IMG/VR virus record: IMGVR_UViG_3300047554_000329
Coordinates: 28,925 to 92,924 of that record
DNA length: 64,000 nucleotides
DNA from: a virus
Reading direction: 5' to 3' (one strand)
The position numbers were made by a program, and so were the translations under genes. Below are positions 1-9,402 of this stretch, in pieces. The notes below the pieces were generated by a model, which did not search any database, was not told the DNA's origin, and saw only the letters and a program-made list of their open reading frames with translations. Position 1 is the first letter of the stretch. Every line of letters starts with the position of its first letter.

Positions 1-1
1 T

Positions 2-3000
2 TTTTATGCAACATCAAGCATTAATGACGTTCGTAGAATTGCAGCCACATTTTATAACTCAGCTGGAACAAGTCTTGGAGAATTTCCAATTGCAACATTT
101 ACAATGACAGCAGGGGTAGAGGTAAGGCTTTATGGAACTGTTACTGCTCCTGCAAATGCTGTCTCAATGCGTTTTTATGCTGGTGCTACTACTGGTTCTG
201 TTATTCGTACACTAAACTCAACAATGATTTGGCATAGTGCTCTTGCAGAAGAAACATCTACAATAGGCACATATTTTGATGGCTCTACAAACCATACAGT
301 AATATCTGCAGACTCATACGGTTATGCAAATTATGATGGATATTATGTTGTAAAGAATGGAAAGCTTTTAGCATCTAATTCTGGAATGCCAATGGTTTAT
401 GGTGCTTCTAATGCTACATCATGTTTTTATCAAGATGATGAAGGAGACCCATCCTTAATTCTTCCTGCTGCTGGATTTCTACATTCAAATGGCAATGGAA
501 ATTCACTATCACTTGAAGCATGGCTAAGAATTGTATCTACAGCAACAACAGAAAAAAGAATCTTTGGTCCAATCGGTTCTACTGATGGGCTGTATGTAAG
601 CGGTCCATTCCTAATGCTAAGAATTGACTCCAACTATGGTATGCATTATGTTGGTGAATGGGGCAGACCAATGCTAATCAATATTAACGTATTTGATAAT
701 GGGGCAAACCTATTGGTAAACGGTGAAACAGCTATTTCTCTAAGTTTTGCAAAAGACGACATTGCGTTTAGTGAAGACGATACAGAAGACTTTATTGGTT
801 TCTATGCTCACAGCGATATTCCTAGAATTGATGTAGACTGTGTTGGCATCTATCCATATGTTGTTCCGCAAGAAGTTGCAAAACGTAGATACATTTATGG
901 TCAGGGTATCGAGTTTCCAGAAGAACTAAACAAAGCCTATAACGGAGAGTCATTTCTTGTTGACTACTCTTTTGCAAACTACTCAAACAACTCTGTGTAC
1001 CCAAATACCTTTAAGTGGAGCGAAGCATTAGTAGAAAATCTTGCAGTGGTAAATAACACACTGGCATTGCCAAGCTACACTAAGCCAACAGTATTTCATG
1101 AATCGCTAACAGAGTCAGAATTTTTGTCAGCACTTTATACAACAAATATTGCAGATACTGGAAGGTCAAAAAACTTCTTTCAATTTGAAACAGGAGAAGA
1201 AGGCTACTTTATTTTTGAAAGCCTAGAGCAAATTGCAGATAAGACATCAGCGATTTATGGAGTATTCTCTAGAACTGAGTCAACAACCACAGAGCAAGTG
1301 CTAATAAAGATATTTGATAATAACTCAGGAGATTACCTAAAGGCATCTCTTCTAAACTCAAACGTAGTTTACTCATTCTACTCTGGTGGGGTAGAGGTTT
1401 GGACAGACACAATGGCTGCCACAATATCAGTAGGAGAAGACTTTGTTTGTGGGTTTAGTATTAAGCAGATGGCTGAGAATAATAGTGTTGAGGGCTTGTC
1501 TAGATTCCTATCAAACTCTAGAAACCTAAAGGTATACATTGCTGGTGGAGACACAACATCTTCTGCTGGAAAGATTTCACTAACACACACTTTTGACGGA
1601 TACATCTACTCTGTTGGATTCTCAAGTCCAAGAAACTACAACAAGATAAGTTCCTATTTTGATTCAACCAGCGGTGTAATTGAAAACGTAGATACAGGAG
1701 CAACTGTTACAGCACTGTTAGACCACTATGCGTCATACACCCTGATTGCTAAAATTATTGCAGAACAGCTAGTTATCGATATTGCAATCGATGGATACTG
1801 GCAAGACTATATTCCACTTTCAACACTATCTAAATATATTCTAAACAGCTCATCTGAACAAGAGTACGATATTGACTACATTCAGTTTAATATAGACTAT
1901 CCAAAAGCAGTAGACACATCAAGCTCAATTGTTCGCTCATACCTAAGCTTTCAGACAATTGCTAGCGGTGCAAATTCTATACCAGGAACCAAGGTAGCCC
2001 TAGCTAGCGACAATGCAGTTATTGCAGATGCATCATGGGCAACAAAGATGTACGAAGTTGTAAATGGCGACGTTATTTATCCACCATCATCAGTAGATAA
2101 CCAAACTCTTGCACTAGATATTCATCTAGAGTTTCAGGTAGATGGAATTTTGTCTAATCCATTGTTCATTAGAGAGCTGCAAATTTCTTCAAAAGCACTA
2201 AACACATTTGAAAATCCAATTGACTCTAGACTAGGAACTAGTGCCTATCCATACGTTCTTGATGGAACAGAGTTTGACTATAAAGCAAGTAATCCGATAA
2301 AGATTTATAAAGGAAAGACACCACATTTATATCTAACTGACGAGTCTGGAGTAGGACTGGTTGGAACTGCAACATCTGGAACAAGAGGAATTTACTTTAA
2401 GGTAAACAAGAAAGATGATTCCTTCTATAAGGTTAGTTCGATGAACATGGTTGTTAAATACCCAGGAACAGAGTTTCCAGCATCAGCTACAGAAATTTTT
2501 AACATAGAAGATAACGTAGTTGGAAAAATTTCTTTTTATGTAGTAGCAACAAATAGCGACGGTACAAGAGGAAAGATTTATGCAGAAAAGGATGCTGCAG
2601 CATACTACAACGCAATCATCTTTGTTAATGGAAACAGAACAGGTCAGGCAGAGCTAAACATTGGTCAATGGAACAGTCTCGGAATATCATTTACAAGCAT
2701 TCTAGATTTTGGTGGCACAGATGAAAAGAAGATTAATGTCCTAGACAAGCTACTAATAAACTCATTGTCATTCTTCCAGGTGTCAGATGAAGAATCTAAC
2801 CAATCTGTTTCTATATCAACATGGAACGACATATCTGTTGATATTTGGGATGATTGGGATGCTACAACATGGTATGACCTATTACTTACAGAAAGTGCTC
2901 CAAAGATTTATGGAATTAACCCAAAGGATATCTTCCAAATCTACACAGGAACACACAAAATTATTGCGTATTCTGACAATGATGCAGTTATCCAGTTCAC

Positions 3001-3064
3001 AGCAGACGGATATCGTGCATATTTGAACTATTCACCGTTAACTTATACCATCACTCCTGCATAA
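2..3064 (+). CDS. Large tail/fibre-type structural protein, 5' end outside window
   Basis: The frame is open from the left edge of the window, so the gene starts upstream; the first internal ATG at 104 is probably not the start. At least 1020 residues are visible. The protein is rich in Ser, Thr, Tyr and Asn and looks all-beta. Around residues 150-280 there is a segment resembling a concanavalin/LamG-like jelly roll (EAWLR, then a DGLYVSGPFLMLRI-type strand pattern). No signal peptide or membrane segment is seen. It sits directly upstream of the portal and capsid genes, which suits a minor tail or fibre protein that contacts host glycans. The lectin-like assignment comes from composition and strand pattern, not from a clear catalytic motif. 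Confidence 0.6.
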   Translation, partial: FYATSSINDVRRIAATFYNSAGTSLGEFPIATFTMTAGVEVRLYGTVTAPANAVSMRFYAGATTGSVIRTLNSTMIWHSALAEETSTIGTYFDGSTNHTVISADSYGYANYDGYYVVKNGKLLASNSGMPMVYGASNATSCFYQDDEGDPSLILPAAGFLHSNGNGNSLSLEAWLRIVSTATTEKRIFGPIGSTDGLYVSGPFLMLRIDSNYGMHYVGEWGRPMLININVFDNGANLLVNGETAISLSFAKDDIAFSEDDTEDFIGFYAHSDIPRIDVDCVGIYPYVVPQEVAKRRYIYGQGIEFPEELNKAYNGESFLVDYSFANYSNNSVYPNTFKWSEALVENLAVVNNTLALPSYTKPTVFHESLTESEFLSALYTTNIADTGRSKNFFQFETGEEGYFIFESLEQIADKTSAIYGVFSRTESTTTEQVLIKIFDNNSGDYLKASLLNSNVVYSFYSGGVEVWTDTMAATISVGEDFVCGFSIKQMAENNSVEGLSRFLSNSRNLKVYIAGGDTTSSAGKISLTHTFDGYIYSVGFSSPRNYNKISSYFDSTSGVIENVDTGATVTALLDHYASYTLIAKIIAEQLVIDIAIDGYWQDYIPLSTLSKYILNSSSEQEYDIDYIQFNIDYPKAVDTSSSIVRSYLSFQTIASGANSIPGTKVALASDNAVIADASWATKMYEVVNGDVIYPPSSVDNQTLALDIHLEFQVDGILSNPLFIRELQISSKALNTFENPIDSRLGTSAYPYVLDGTEFDYKASNPIKIYKGKTPHLYLTDESGVGLVGTATSGTRGIYFKVNKKDDSFYKVSSMNMVVKYPGTEFPASATEIFNIEDNVVGKISFYVVATNSDGTRGKIYAEKDAAAYYNAIIFVNGNRTGQAELNIGQWNSLGISFTSILDFGGTDEKKINVLDKLLINSLSFFQVSDEESNQSVSISTWNDISVDIWDDWDATTWYDLLLTESAPKIYGINPKDIFQIYTGTHKIIAYSDNDAVIQFTADGYRAYLNYSPLTYTITPA

Positions 3065-3066
3065 TA

Positions 3067-3075
3067 TGGTATACT
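3067..3075 (+). promoter_or_regulatory. Extended -10 promoter (TGGTATACT), leaderless start
   Basis: TATACT preceded by TGG ends 8 nt before the ATG at 3083. There is no Shine-Dalgarno sequence between them. A transcript starting about 7 nt after the box would begin almost at the start codon. Confidence 0.5.
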
Positions 3076-3082
3076 AGTGGTT

Positions 3083-3463
3083 ATGAAACAAGAAAAACTA
3101 GACCCAGTTGAGCAAGCCCTGAGCAAAGCTCGCATCCAAGTAATTGAAAAGCATTACGATTGGGGGCTTTATGTCTGGATTCGTGAGAATGGAAAACCAT
3201 TTACTGACGACGATGGTAACATTTTAAACATTCCATCAAAGAAAAATGACGAGTCTCAGATTGCAAAACTTAAAGATGCTGCAACATATTATGGAGAGCC
3301 TAACGGTCACCCAATTTTTTACCCTGGTCTTGGAAGAATTACAGACGAGGAACACAGCGAGCAAATTGACAGAATGAAGCAGGGTCTTATTCCTAACCTT
3401 AATGACCTAGGTGCTGTTCACGCTGCCAAGCAGACAATCGCACTTTACGGAGATGAAGAATAA
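3083..3463 (+). CDS. Conserved hypothetical protein next to portal
   Basis: This 126-residue protein is soluble, charged and without membrane segments. I do not recognise its family. I chose ATG 3083 over GTG 3077 because the -10 box ends at 3075 and the ATG matches the leaderless spacing seen elsewhere. It has a tryptophan- and tyrosine-rich N-terminal segment (HYDWGLYVW) and a helical C-terminus. Its stop overlaps the portal start by 1 nt (TAATG), so the two are probably co-translated. The position suggests a head or packaging accessory role, but nothing in the sequence fixes a function. Confidence 0.7.
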   Translation: MKQEKLDPVEQALSKARIQVIEKHYDWGLYVWIRENGKPFTDDDGNILNIPSKKNDESQIAKLKDAATYYGEPNGHPIFYPGLGRITDEEHSEQIDRMKQGLIPNLNDLGAVHAAKQTIALYGDEE

Positions 3464-5061
3464 TGGAAGAATACATTATTGGTGCTTCGCTGCCAGAATT
3501 TGATGCAGAAGAAGACCTGTTTAAAAAGCAAGACCCATTTGTAAAATCGTGGGATGACCTAAAGGGTCTAAACGGTCTTGACATCAACTTTAAGAGACGT
3601 TCAACACGTCAGCTATCTAAGGCAGACGTAACTAGCGATGCCTATCTTGACAGTGCTATGGCTGTTAGTGCAGGTATCAATGGAGCAAAGTCTAAGGAGC
3701 TAAATCCTGGCAAAATCTTTAAGAATGGCTACGGACTATTTGACGTAATCACTCCACCATGGAATCTATACGAACTTGCAAACTACTACGACACATCATT
3801 TGCTAATCACGCTGCCATTGATGCCAAGGTAGAGAACATTGTTGGTCTTGGTTATGACTTCCACGTCACAGATAGAACTGCTATGCGTCTAGAAGGAATG
3901 GAAGACCAGGCAGCCATCAAGCGAGCACGTAGCAGGGTAGAACGTGCCAAGGTAGAACTAAAAGACTGGCTAGAAACTCTAAACGACGAAGATTCATTCA
4001 CACACACCATGATGAAGATTTATACAGACCTTCAGGCAACTGGTAATGGATATATGGAAATTGGTAGAACTGTTACTGGAGAAATTGGTTACGTTGGTCA
4101 CATTCCAACCACCACCATGCGTGTACGCAGACTAAAGGATGGGTATGTTCAGATTATTGGCGAGAAGGTTGTTTACTTCCGTAACTTTGGTGCAAAGAAT
4201 CCAAATCCAATTACGTCTGACCAGAGACCAAACGAGATTATTCACTTCAAGGAATACTCACCACTAAACACCTACTATGGTGTTCCAGACATCATCTCAG
4301 CAATTACAGCATTGCAGGGAGACCAGCTAGCATCGCAATATAACATTGACTACTTTGGCAACAAAGCTGTTCCACGTTATGTTGTAACTCTAAAGGGTGC
4401 AAAGCTATCGTCAGATGCAGAAGATAAGATGTTTAGATTCTTGCAGACCAGCCTAAAGGGTCAGTCACACAGAACTCTTTACATTCCACTTCCAGGAGAC
4501 TCAGATACTAACAAGGTTGAGTTTAAGATGGAACCAATTGAAAATGGCGTACAGGAGGCATCATTCAATGAATATAGAGTTCGTAACCGTGACGACATCT
4601 TGGTTGCTCACCAAGTTCCACTCTCCAAGATTGGTGGCGGTGATGCAGCATCTATTGCAGCTGCCCTAGCACAGGACCGCACGTTTAAGGAGCAGGTAGC
4701 AAGACCAGCACAAAGAAACGTAGAAAAACTTATCAATAGAATCATCAAAGAGAAGACCGACATTCTTGAACTCAAGTTTAACGAGCTTACTCTTACAGAT
4801 GAGATTGCACAGTCGCAGATTCTTGAGCGTTATGTCAAGACTCAGATTATGGTTCCAAACGAAGCTCGTGAAATTCTTGGTCTGCCACAAAGACCAGATG
4901 GCGACGAGGCATTTCAGATGACACCAAGACAAGCAACTGACGCTCGTGCTAACATGGCAGATAACCGCCAGCGTGATACAGAGCGAGCAAACAATGCATC
5001 TGACAGCACTGCAACCACCACTGGACGAAACGCCCAGGGTGAGGGTAGAGCAGTACAATAA
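3463..5061 (+). CDS. Phage portal protein
   Basis: The 532-residue protein fits portal proteins, which form the dodecameric DNA channel at one capsid vertex and bind terminase and connector. The PPWNLYELANYYDTSF region (about residues 103-118) followed by a HAAIDAKVENIVGLGYDF helix is typical of PBSX/HK97-type portals. The central part carries the NEIIHF and YYGVPDI motifs of the portal stem and wing. The C-terminal 50 residues are low-complexity and probably disordered. It is followed by protease and major capsid genes, the classic order, which supports the call strongly. Translation is coupled to the upstream gene through TAATG. Confidence 0.9.
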   Translation: MEEYIIGASLPEFDAEEDLFKKQDPFVKSWDDLKGLNGLDINFKRRSTRQLSKADVTSDAYLDSAMAVSAGINGAKSKELNPGKIFKNGYGLFDVITPPWNLYELANYYDTSFANHAAIDAKVENIVGLGYDFHVTDRTAMRLEGMEDQAAIKRARSRVERAKVELKDWLETLNDEDSFTHTMMKIYTDLQATGNGYMEIGRTVTGEIGYVGHIPTTTMRVRRLKDGYVQIIGEKVVYFRNFGAKNPNPITSDQRPNEIIHFKEYSPLNTYYGVPDIISAITALQGDQLASQYNIDYFGNKAVPRYVVTLKGAKLSSDAEDKMFRFLQTSLKGQSHRTLYIPLPGDSDTNKVEFKMEPIENGVQEASFNEYRVRNRDDILVAHQVPLSKIGGGDAASIAAALAQDRTFKEQVARPAQRNVEKLINRIIKEKTDILELKFNELTLTDEIAQSQILERYVKTQIMVPNEAREILGLPQRPDGDEAFQMTPRQATDARANMADNRQRDTERANNASDSTATTTGRNAQGEGRAVQ

Positions 5062-5118
5062 AAAGTATGTTACAATAGAGTAACAATACTTATAAAAAGG
5101 GTATATAATTAAGGTAAT

Positions 5119-6381
5119 ATGACTATTCAAAAAGCTCATTGGAACACTGAAGGCGACAACGTTCGTCTATCAATGCCATTTAACAAGGTAGATAAAGAGA
5201 GACGTATCGTCTCTGGATTTGCTACACTTGACAATCTAGATAAGCAAAATGATATTGTCACTCCAGAAGCATCTCTAAATGCTTTCTCAAAATTCCGTGG
5301 AAACATTCGTGAAATGCACCAGCCTCTTGCTGTTGGCAAAATGGTTTCCTTTAAAGAAGACAAGTTCTTCGACCCAGAGACAAAGAAGATGTACTCTGGT
5401 ATTTACGTTTCAGCCTACGTATCCAAGGGTGCTCAAGACACCTGGGAAAAGGTTTTGGATGGAACCCTTTCGGGTTTCTCAATTGGTGGTAAGATGAACA
5501 AGTGGGACGATGGCTACGATGAGAAGATGGACTCCAAGGTTAGAATTATTAAAGACTATGACCTTGTTGAGCTTTCTCTTGTAGATACCCCAGCCAACCA
5601 ATTTGCAAATATTCTTTCTGTTGAAAAAGTTGACGGTGTTGATGTTGTTAAAGGCATGGACACAGTTATCGAAAACGTGTTCTGGGACTCTGAGTCTGGA
5701 CTAGTTCTGCTTTCTGAAAATGAAACAGAGATTAGCCCAACTTCAGGTGTGCCTATGCAGAACATTGGCTTCGTTGAAAAATCAGACAACGAAAAAACAG
5801 AAATGCTAAAGTTCTTAGTTGATAGTGCTAAAGGCATTAAAACTTCTAAGATAACAAAGGAGGAAAGTCCTATGACTGACGCAACAAATGAAGTGGTTGA
5901 AGAGACCACAGTTGAGACAGTAGAGGTTGCTCCAGAGGCAGATGCCGTAGTTGAAGAAGCAGTATCAGAAGAGGTTACAGAAGAGGCTCCAGTAGTCGAA
6001 GAAGTAACAGAAGAAGCTCCTGCAGAAGAAGCTGAAGAGGTATCTCCAGCAGACGATGAAACCGAAAAGACACTAGTTGTTAACGCAGTTTCAGAAATCA
6101 AGGATACTCTAACATCAGCCTTTAGCGACCTTGCATCAATCGTAAAGAGCCTACAGGCTCAGGTTGATGAACTCAACAAATCAATTGATTCCGTAAAAAC
6201 TGAGGTAAAGGAATCAAAGGATGTATTTAACGAATTTGGAAAGAGAGTTGACGCTGTTGAAGCTGATACTGCTTTCCGCAAGTCTGGCGACATCGGTGAT
6301 GTCGTACAGTTTGAACCAGAACAGGTTCAGAAATCCCTATGGGACGGTCGTTTCCTCAAAACAACCGATTTATTCAAATAA
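5119..6381 (+). CDS. Prohead protease (S78-like) with C-terminal scaffold domain
   Basis: Residues 1-175 form an HK97-type prohead serine protease that processes the capsid during maturation. The likely catalytic residues are His67 (REMHQP) and Ser121 in the LSGFSIGG motif, followed by the ELSLVDTPAN strand around Asp156. Residues 252-420 are acidic (Glu/Val repeats, net negative) and then coiled-coil, as expected of a scaffold. An internal, strongly initiated start at 5872 would make the scaffold alone. A TATAAT box at 5104-5109 lies just upstream, with only a weak AAGG before the ATG. A hairpin (5065-5089) separates this gene from the portal gene. Confidence 0.88.
   Translation: MTIQKAHWNTEGDNVRLSMPFNKVDKERRIVSGFATLDNLDKQNDIVTPEASLNAFSKFRGNIREMHQPLAVGKMVSFKEDKFFDPETKKMYSGIYVSAYVSKGAQDTWEKVLDGTLSGFSIGGKMNKWDDGYDEKMDSKVRIIKDYDLVELSLVDTPANQFANILSVEKVDGVDVVKGMDTVIENVFWDSESGLVLLSENETEISPTSGVPMQNIGFVEKSDNEKTEMLKFLVDSAKGIKTSKITKEESPMTDATNEVVEETTVETVEVAPEADAVVEEAVSEEVTEEAPVVEEVTEEAPAEEAEEVSPADDETEKTLVVNAVSEIKDTLTSAFSDLASIVKSLQAQVDELNKSIDSVKTEVKESKDVFNEFGKRVDAVEADTAFRKSGDIGDVVQFEPEQVQKSLWDGRFLKTTDLFK
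5872..6381 (+). CDS. Nested scaffold protein from an in-frame internal start
   Basis: ATG 5872 is in frame with the protease gene and is preceded by AAAGGAGG (5856-5863) with 8 nt spacing, one of the best ribosome binding sites in the window. It would yield a 169-residue acidic protein: a Glu/Val/Ala-rich stretch, then a predicted coiled coil around SEIKDTLTSAF and VDELNKSIDSVK, and a basic C-terminal end. Separate in-frame expression of scaffold from a protease gene is known from lambda C/Nu3. The start site is seen in the sequence; that it is used is inference. Confidence 0.65.
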   Translation: MTDATNEVVEETTVETVEVAPEADAVVEEAVSEEVTEEAPVVEEVTEEAPAEEAEEVSPADDETEKTLVVNAVSEIKDTLTSAFSDLASIVKSLQAQVDELNKSIDSVKTEVKESKDVFNEFGKRVDAVEADTAFRKSGDIGDVVQFEPEQVQKSLWDGRFLKTTDLFK

Positions 6382-6403
6382 AAATCACTAGGAGGTGACA
6401 ATT

Positions 6404-7498
6404 ATGTCGGAAGAAATTATTAAAAACTATCCAGGAGCAGGTGCTAACGAGGTTAACTCGGAAGGTGCTTTCGCTTCAGGTGGCATTGGTGGCGTTACTA
6501 ACCCAGGAGCTTCAACTCTCGGAAACGTCCCAACTGCTGAATTTGGTGTACTAACTGGTCCTAACGCTGTAACCCCTAGTGGTTCTGCTGCTAGCGGTAT
6601 TCTACGTCCTGAACAGGCTCGTAGATTTATCGATTATGTCTGGGACGGTACAGTCCTAGCCAAGGACGGTCGCCGTGTAACAATGCGAGCCAACACAATG
6701 GAACTTGAAAAGGTTAACGTTGGTGAGCGTGTTATTCGTGCTGCTAACCAGGGTGATGCAACATACACCAACGCTGGTGCTACATTCTCTAAGGTCGAAC
6801 TTACTACAAAGAAGATTCGTCTTGACTGGGAAGTATCAGCTGAGGCTCTAGAAGACAACGTTGAAGGTGCTGCTCTTGAAGACCACCTAGTCCGTCTAAT
6901 GACAAACGCATTTGCGAATGACATTGAGGACCTAGCAATCAACGGTACTGGTACAGGGGTGAACAACTTCCTTAACATTATGGAAGGTTTCGTAAGCCGT
7001 ACCAAGACCGATGGATACGCACACGAATACGTTGCTACTATCGCTAACAACGCATTTACACCAGAGGTTCTACAGCAAGTTGTAGACCGTCTACCTCGTA
7101 AGTACCGTGCTCTAAAGAATGGTCTGAAGTTCTACGCAGGAACCTCAGCATTCCAGGGCATCGTAAGAAACCACGGAACTGCTTCGAACAACATTTGGAC
7201 AGAGCAGTACCGCAACTCTTACCTAGCTGGTACTGACCAGGTAATTGGTGAGGCTCGTGCCACTCGTGTACTAGGTATTCCTGTTATGGAAGTACCTTAC
7301 TACCCAGAAGGCTTCGTAGACCTAACCTTCCCAAGCAACCGCATTTGGGGTTTCCAGAGAGACATCACTGTAAACCGTGAGTACGTTGCAAAGAAGGACA
7401 CCATCGAATACACCGTCTTCGTACGTTTTGGTATTCAGTGGGAAGAGCAGGACGCTATCGCATACGTTGACAGCGACTCTGTTGACTCAAGCCTATAA
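6404..7498 (+). CDS. Major capsid protein, HK97 fold
   Basis: This 364-residue protein lies directly after the protease/scaffold gene. It has the features of an HK97-fold capsid subunit: a flexible Gly/Ala/Pro-rich N-arm (about residues 1-60), then a long-helix region (EALEDNVEGAALEDHLV), a P-domain helix (PEVLQQVVDRLPRKYR) and a beta-rich C-terminus ending VFVRFGIQWEEQDAIAYVD. ATG 6404 was chosen because GGAGGTG (6391-6397) is correctly spaced from it; the GTG at 6395 is inside that ribosome binding site. It is followed by a strong terminator, consistent with abundant expression of this unit. Confidence 0.9.
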   Translation: MSEEIIKNYPGAGANEVNSEGAFASGGIGGVTNPGASTLGNVPTAEFGVLTGPNAVTPSGSAASGILRPEQARRFIDYVWDGTVLAKDGRRVTMRANTMELEKVNVGERVIRAANQGDATYTNAGATFSKVELTTKKIRLDWEVSAEALEDNVEGAALEDHLVRLMTNAFANDIEDLAINGTGTGVNNFLNIMEGFVSRTKTDGYAHEYVATIANNAFTPEVLQQVVDRLPRKYRALKNGLKFYAGTSAFQGIVRNHGTASNNIWTEQYRNSYLAGTDQVIGEARATRVLGIPVMEVPYYPEGFVDLTFPSNRIWGFQRDITVNREYVAKKDTIEYTVFVRFGIQWEEQDAIAYVDSDSVDSSL

Positions 7499-7520
7499 TC
7501 TTGAGTTGCCCAACTTGGAG

Positions 7521-7558
7521 GGGGTAGGAGCTTCGGCTTCTACCCCTTTCTACTTTTT
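7521..7558 (+). terminator. Intrinsic terminator after major capsid gene
   Basis: An 11-bp stem (GGGGTAGGAGC with GCTTCTACCCC) closes a TTCG tetraloop and is followed by a T-rich tract to 7558. A new promoter begins directly downstream. Confidence 0.85.
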
Positions 7559-7561
7559 ATC

Positions 7562-7570
7562 TGCTATAAT
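7562..7570 (+). promoter_or_regulatory. Extended -10 promoter (TGCTATAAT)
   Basis: TGCTATAAT lies just after the capsid terminator. No clear -35 is visible. The downstream gene has GGAGG at 7578-7582 and ATG at 7588, so this transcript has a short leader. Confidence 0.55.
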
Positions 7571-7587
7571 GTAAATTGGAGGAAATC

Positions 7588-8028
7588 ATGTCAAATGAAA
7601 CACTAAACGAGTCTACGACAGAAATTACAGTAGACGCAACAGAAGCAACTGAAGTTGCAGTAGATGATGTACAGGTAAGCCTAGAGGTAACCGCATCAGG
7701 AACAAAAGCTGGTATTGAAACAAATGAGGCTGGTGTAATTGCATCGCCATCAAAGAAAAAAGGTAAGCCAGGACCATCAGTAGTAGTCGTAAATGGAGCT
7801 ATTGGTTCTCCAGGAGCAGAGCGTAAAGACGCTCCCAAAGTCGTGGCAGAGCCAAAGAAAAAGGAAACAGTTGCACTATTCTCAACAAAGAACGTTTATT
7901 GGGAAAACGTTGGAGAGATTAAGCGTGGCTACAACTTTGTAACACCAGAACAAGCTAAGTATTGGCTAAAGAGAACCCACGTTCGTGAAGCTACCGCAGC
8001 AGAAATCAAAGAGGCGTTGAACAATTAG
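7588..8028 (+). CDS. Hypothetical structural or connector-region protein
   Basis: The 146-residue protein has a low-complexity, Thr/Val/Glu-rich first half, a KKKGKPGPSVVVVNG segment in the middle and a folded C-terminal half with NVYWENVGEIKRGYNFV. The C-terminal pattern (aromatic strands, then EQAKYWLKRTHV) resembles short proteins next to capsid genes that bind the head surface or neck, but I cannot name the family. ATG 7588 is preferred over TTG 7576 because GGAGG sits 5 nt before it. The stop overlaps the next gene by 1 nt. Confidence 0.65.
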   Translation: MSNETLNESTTEITVDATEATEVAVDDVQVSLEVTASGTKAGIETNEAGVIASPSKKKGKPGPSVVVVNGAIGSPGAERKDAPKVVAEPKKKETVALFSTKNVYWENVGEIKRGYNFVTPEQAKYWLKRTHVREATAAEIKEALNN

Positions 8029-8951
8029 TGGAGATTCTTAGAGTAGATACAGCAACAACACCATTTCAGCTGGGGACACAGAAGTTCCAGTTCCCAATCG
8101 TTGTTGATGGGTATGCCAGTACAGCAGTAACAGTAAATGTTACAGACCTTTCAGATTCCACTCTTGTAATGGATGCTGTACAAGCTACCACTACTTCTGC
8201 ATCAAAGCTAACTATCTCAGTGCCACTAAAGTATGACGCTGATTACAAAATTCAGGTCTATAACACTCATGGGGCAGTTGCAGCAGCCAACCTAGTCTAC
8301 GAGGACTTCTACGAGGTCCGTAGACCCTATGTAGACCCAAATACAAAGGCTACTACAGCTACAGACATTGCTGCTTACGCAGCTAACGAACAGCTGGCTA
8401 GAGCAATCATTGACTCAATCGTAACTGATGGATTTTACTACAAGAAGAAGGCTATTCTTGCAATCGGCAACGGTAGCGACTTTATCCCAGTATGGGACAA
8501 CGTAAAGAGTATTCTTTCTGTGTACGAAAATAACGTTTTGGTAACAGCCAAGACATTTGAGCTTACCAGAGATGGCTCTGCAATTACTCAGGTATACACA
8601 GGAGAACTAAATAGAAGCGAGTCAGCACCAGTATTGCTACCAGCATCTAGCTCTGACTATACAGAGTTAATCTATGGATATACTGGTTTTCCAAGAGAGT
8701 ATGACTATAAGATTATTGCTGAAGTTGGATATCTAAATATTCCAGCAGATATCAAGAAGGCTACAGAGCTACTTATTGACGACATTAACTGCGGAAGACT
8801 TGACTACTACAAGAGATACATTGGCTCGTACAACACAGACCAGTTTAGAATTCAGTTTGACAAGGCAGTATTTGAGGGAACTGGAAATATTCTAGTAGAC
8901 AAGATTCTAGAAAAATATAAGAAGCCAGTGACACGTCCAGGAGTGTTGTAA
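8028..8951 (+). CDS. Head-tail connector (adaptor)-like protein
   Basis: This 307-residue protein starts at GTG 8028, overlapping the previous stop (TAGTG). Residues 1-100 look like a beta-sandwich (Ig-like) domain. The rest is helical, with paired helices flanking a beta insertion; the pattern IPADIKKATELLIDDINCG followed by YYKRYIGSYNTDQFRIQFD resembles HK97 gp6-type connector subunits. Its position between capsid and neck genes supports a role in the ring below the portal. The extra N-terminal domain makes it longer than typical adaptors of about 100-200 residues. Confidence 0.6.
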   Translation: MEILRVDTATTPFQLGTQKFQFPIVVDGYASTAVTVNVTDLSDSTLVMDAVQATTTSASKLTISVPLKYDADYKIQVYNTHGAVAAANLVYEDFYEVRRPYVDPNTKATTATDIAAYAANEQLARAIIDSIVTDGFYYKKKAILAIGNGSDFIPVWDNVKSILSVYENNVLVTAKTFELTRDGSAITQVYTGELNRSESAPVLLPASSSDYTELIYGYTGFPREYDYKIIAEVGYLNIPADIKKATELLIDDINCGRLDYYKRYIGSYNTDQFRIQFDKAVFEGTGNILVDKILEKYKKPVTRPGVL

Positions 8952-8952
8952 A

Positions 8953-9402
8953 GTGGTCATATGCGAAACTCCAGACTTTGCCTTCCCAATGCTTGCAGAC
9001 GTTTACTATCCAATTGTTGAGCAGGGTGCTTATGGCGATGTCAAAAAAAACTGGGTACTAGATAAGACCATTGCCTGTCAGTTTAACACAGCAGGAACAG
9101 CAAACAAGGAAGAGCTTAGACCAGAAGTAAAACTAATTCAAGATAGTTCGCTAATCGGTAGGGTTAAGAGCGATATCCGTTTTTCTAGTGAAGAACAAAA
9201 GAATGCTCTTACAAATATCGTAGTCACAAATATCCGTGACAAGAATGGCAATCTAATTTATTTAGAGGTATCTGGTCCACGTGCTGGTCAGCCAACAATC
9301 TTTGAGCTAGCAACCTTTGACCCATTTATGGGACCATTTGGAAACGTAGAGTACTACAAAATATTGCTAAGGCGTTCAGAGAATCAGGGAAGTGACCTAT
9401 GA
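8953..9402 (+). CDS. Head-tail joining (stopper)-like protein
   Basis: The 149-residue, mostly beta protein starts at GTG 8953, 1 nt after the preceding stop, and overlaps the next ATG by 4 nt. Size, strand-rich composition and position (after the connector, before a gp10-like protein) fit the head completion or stopper subunit that closes the portal channel. It has a single Cys pair (ICETPD, ACQFN) without a zinc motif. The call rests mainly on gene order. Confidence 0.55.
   Translation: MVICETPDFAFPMLADVYYPIVEQGAYGDVKKNWVLDKTIACQFNTAGTANKEELRPEVKLIQDSSLIGRVKSDIRFSSEEQKNALTNIVVTNIRDKNGNLIYLEVSGPRAGQPTIFELATFDPFMGPFGNVEYYKILLRRSENQGSDL

Noticed and set aside
5065-5089. Hairpin between portal and protease genes as a terminator
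   Set aside because: The stem GTATGTTAC/GTAACAATAC has a bulge and is followed by TTATAAAA rather than a T-run.
4666-5139. 157-residue minus-strand frame opposite the portal gene
   Set aside because: Cys/Leu/Ser-rich shadow with no ribosome binding site; portal coding on the + strand is clear.
5556-6101. 181-residue minus-strand frame opposite the protease/scaffold gene
   Set aside because: It is a Ser/Thr-rich mirror of the Glu/Val repeat on the + strand, without ribosome binding site or promoter.
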